Assembly: GCF_029835735.1 (NCBI RefSeq)
Contig: NZ_JAOEAL010000001.1
Coordinates: forward strand, 2,852,001 to 2,916,000
Direction: 5' to 3'
Source of the DNA: Shewanella sp. GD04112
Lineage (GTDB): Bacteria > Pseudomonadota > Gammaproteobacteria > Enterobacterales > Shewanellaceae
Length of the DNA stretch: 64,000 nt
This document shows, one piece after another, positions 62,397 to 64,000 of this stretch (positions within the stretch are counted from its first letter, which is position 1; every line of letters starts with the position of its first letter). Position numbers and translations under genes: made by a program. The notes beneath the pieces are model-generated. The model made no database searches, had not been told where the DNA came from, and saw nothing but the letters and a program-made list of their open reading frames with translations.

Positions 62397-62481
62397 TGTG
62401 TATTCCGCCAACCTAGATCAAATTAATCTGCATTTGCCCCTGCTAATATAATCACTCACTCAGTTTGTGAATGTATTTTCT

Positions 62482-62742
62482 ATGTCAAAACCCGATACTA
62501 AAACGGCTATGCTGACCTTAATAACCCAGATTAAACAGGTTATTCCGCTCAACTTAGATGAAGCACAAATGTGCCAAGGTGAGTGTTTAGGCTGCTCTAA
62601 AAAAATGCTGGAAATGTTGGATGCTGAAATAAGCTATTGGCAATATTCAACCGATACGCCGGGATTGAAAGATCTTAAACATCTGGAAAAGATCGCCACT
62701 CGCACACACAAAATATTAAAGCGCAATAAGTTAGTTGGCTAA
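62482..62742 (+). CDS. Hypothetical small protein with CxxxCxxC motif
   Basis: Protein of 86 residues, helical, with C-Q-G-E-C-L-G-C near residue 34 (three cysteines, like CxxxCxxC), and LDAEISYWQYSTDTPG and a basic C terminus. Such a triad could bind a metal or iron-sulfur cluster, or be structural. I chose ATG 62482; a GTG five codons upstream is possible. Not recognised. Convergent with the desulfhydrase gene. Confidence 0.65.
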   Translation: MSKPDTKTAMLTLITQIKQVIPLNLDEAQMCQGECLGCSKKMLEMLDAEISYWQYSTDTPGLKDLKHLEKIATRTHKILKRNKLVG

Positions 62743-62745
62743 ATG

Positions 62746-63723
62746 CTATCCGGCATCGCCCTCACCGTATTTTCGTCTGTATCTTGGCAACATGGTTTGA
62801 TTCCCTAATAGCCCCCCCTGATGAATATAGAGAATGGAGGCATGTTGCTCGCGCCGTAAATAATCCTCTAACACCATAAAGCCTAATGGATCGTAGAGTA
62901 ATTCAAATTGCACACCGCTGGCACAAAGTCGTTGCCACATGGCATAAAACTCAGGGTAGAGTTTTCCAAAATGGTATTTCCTCCCCACATTCAAAATCTG
63001 CGGATGTTCGGCAGAGTTGGGATTTAACTCATAAAACTGCTGCGTTAAATACTCATCGCCGCCGACAACGGCGCAGGTAAGCACTCGAATATTCAATTGC
63101 TGACGCACAAAATACTGATTTAAAAAGAGTGCCGTCGTACCTGTACCTGCAGGTAAAAAAACCTTGAGATCGGAAATATGCTGTGACTCGGCCCAAGCAG
63201 CTATTTCGGCGGCTAACTGACTGACACCATATTGCGCATACTGGCAGCGCCCGCCCTCGGGAATAAACAAAGCCTTAGGCTCTGCAGGCAAGACTTGCTG
63301 CTCAATATAATCCTGACAAGTCCAATTAGGCTCACGATGAAGAGAAGGGTTGACTGCAATCAGGCTTGATAAATCAATGACACGCGTACCATTAGCAATA
63401 GCAGCGGCATAGTTACCCGTCGGCAATGTGCGGACATGGCTAGCGATATGAACCACATAAAAATCGCACTGCCAGCCCTTTAGCTTGGCGAGCGCCGACA
63501 GAGAATACAACGAGTTAGCCTGCGCAGAGCCATGACCAATCAGCTTAGTCACACCAGTAAACTCATGATCTAGAAAATAGGCAAACTTACGCGCTTTATT
63601 GCCACTAAACGCAGGATGCAATAAATCGTCTCGCTTGAGAAATATCTCGCGCCCGGCAAAGGAAAAAGACTCTACTGGACTCTTAGAGAGCAAGCTTTGA
63701 GTCAACAGGCTATTGGCTAACAT
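62746..63723 (-). CDS. 1-aminocyclopropane-1-carboxylate deaminase / D-cysteine desulfhydrase family PLP enzyme
   Basis: Fold-type II PLP enzyme of 325 residues. FLKRDDLLHPAFSGNKARKF contains the PLP lysine (K43 from this start), FIPEGGRCQYAQYGVSQLAAEI and FLPAGTGTTALFL the phosphate-binding loop. Related to E. coli DcyD, which breaks down D-cysteine, and to ACC deaminases; the two cannot be separated by eye. Start at 63723 is preferred to 63795, but neither has a strong ribosome-binding site. Confidence 0.85.
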   Translation of the reverse strand: MLANSLLTQSLLSKSPVESFSFAGREIFLKRDDLLHPAFSGNKARKFAYFLDHEFTGVTKLIGHGSAQANSLYSLSALAKLKGWQCDFYVVHIASHVRTLPTGNYAAAIANGTRVIDLSSLIAVNPSLHREPNWTCQDYIEQQVLPAEPKALFIPEGGRCQYAQYGVSQLAAEIAAWAESQHISDLKVFLPAGTGTTALFLNQYFVRQQLNIRVLTCAVVGGDEYLTQQFYELNPNSAEHPQILNVGRKYHFGKLYPEFYAMWQRLCASGVQFELLYDPLGFMVLEDYLRREQHASILYIHQGGLLGNQTMLPRYRRKYGEGDAG

Positions 63724-63923
63724 GAATACACTCGAAGGAAACAAGGCCGTTAGTGTACCGCGAGCTTGTCTACATCGTCCGTAATTATTAAGCATTTTCG
63801 CGAAAATCTAGCATATTTTACAACATCACATAGTCATAAAAATTAATATCTTTATGATAAATAAAGAAAAATATTTTGGCACAATTCTAGCTTACACCAT
63901 TTAAGTATCAATTAATGATCCTG

Positions 63924-63960
63924 TGTGTTGGTCAACATCATTCCAACACAGATTTAAAAT
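63924..63960. promoter_or_regulatory. Inverted repeat in the leader of the last gene
   Basis: TGTGTTGG / CCAACACA, eight pairs, separated by 21 bases, ending 17 bases before the start codon at 63978. It may be an operator or a leader hairpin. Confidence 0.4.
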
Positions 63961-63977
63961 GAGTTAAGGAGTATTCA

Positions 63978-64000
63978 ATGTCGCTTTTACGGTTAATTTT
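63978..64000 (+). CDS. Start of a gene truncated by the window edge
   Basis: ATG at 63978 preceded by AAGGAG at seven bases opens a frame beginning MSLLRLI. Too short to identify. Confidence 0.55.

Overview
The window is a piece of a gammaproteobacterial chromosome, almost certainly Shewanella (S. oneidensis / MR-4 / MR-7 / ANA-3 type). The evidence is the wording of the proteins (UPF0352 YejL, the di-heme peroxidase, CreA, the dedicated-sortase two-component pair), the moderate GC content, and the conserved order apt-dnaX-ybaB-recR-htpG-adk-hemH-gsk. It is dense, ordinary core genome with a few accessory stretches; there is no phage, CRISPR array or intact insertion sequence.

Layout. 1-2.4 kb: end of a response regulator and a large histidine kinase of the proteobacterial dedicated sortase type. 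2.5-12.7 kb: metC, a CreA lipoprotein, a YegD-type Hsp70, the polyphosphate pair ppk-ppx behind a Pho-box-like promoter, a K+ channel with a zinc ribbon, an L,D-transpeptidase, yecM. 12.8-19.6 kb: an M23 peptidase, a fused 6-pyruvoyl-tetrahydropterin-synthase-like protein, a cytochrome c peroxidase and yejK/yejL/yejM. 19.7-31.8 kb: an old yellow enzyme with its LysR regulator, two diguanylate cyclases, a transporter/Lrp pair, hypotheticals beside tRNA-Pro(GGG), a large esterase and nadE. 31.9-43.9 kb: the gsk-hemH-adk-cnoX-htpG-recR-ybaB-dnaX-apt-ybaN block on the minus strand.

44-46.5 kb: the most interesting locus. It is an hvfA-hvfB-hvfC set: a secreted Cys-rich precursor with EGKCG repeats, a DUF692 multinuclear non-heme iron oxidase and a DUF2063 partner. 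These are the hallmarks of a copper-related modified-peptide (RiPP) system. A separate 40-residue membrane protein with its own CRP-like box and terminator lies just beyond it.

46.7-64 kb: dusC, a DksA-type zinc finger protein, a 5'-nucleotidase-like lipoprotein, esterase, M1 aminopeptidase, slyD, a lytic transglycosylase, cheV, a methyltransferase, and a stand-alone Lon-N domain gene next to rpoE-chrR. Both of the last two units start at matching ECF-type promoters (TGATC(A/C)-N16-CGTA). The window ends with a PLP desulfhydrase/deaminase-like gene and the first codons of another gene.

Other points to check: a probable programmed frameshift site in dnaX, a textbook heat-shock promoter before htpG, several short intergenic tandem repeats, and one strong unexplained hairpin at 62.35 kb. 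Function names rest on protein motifs read by eye; no database search was possible.
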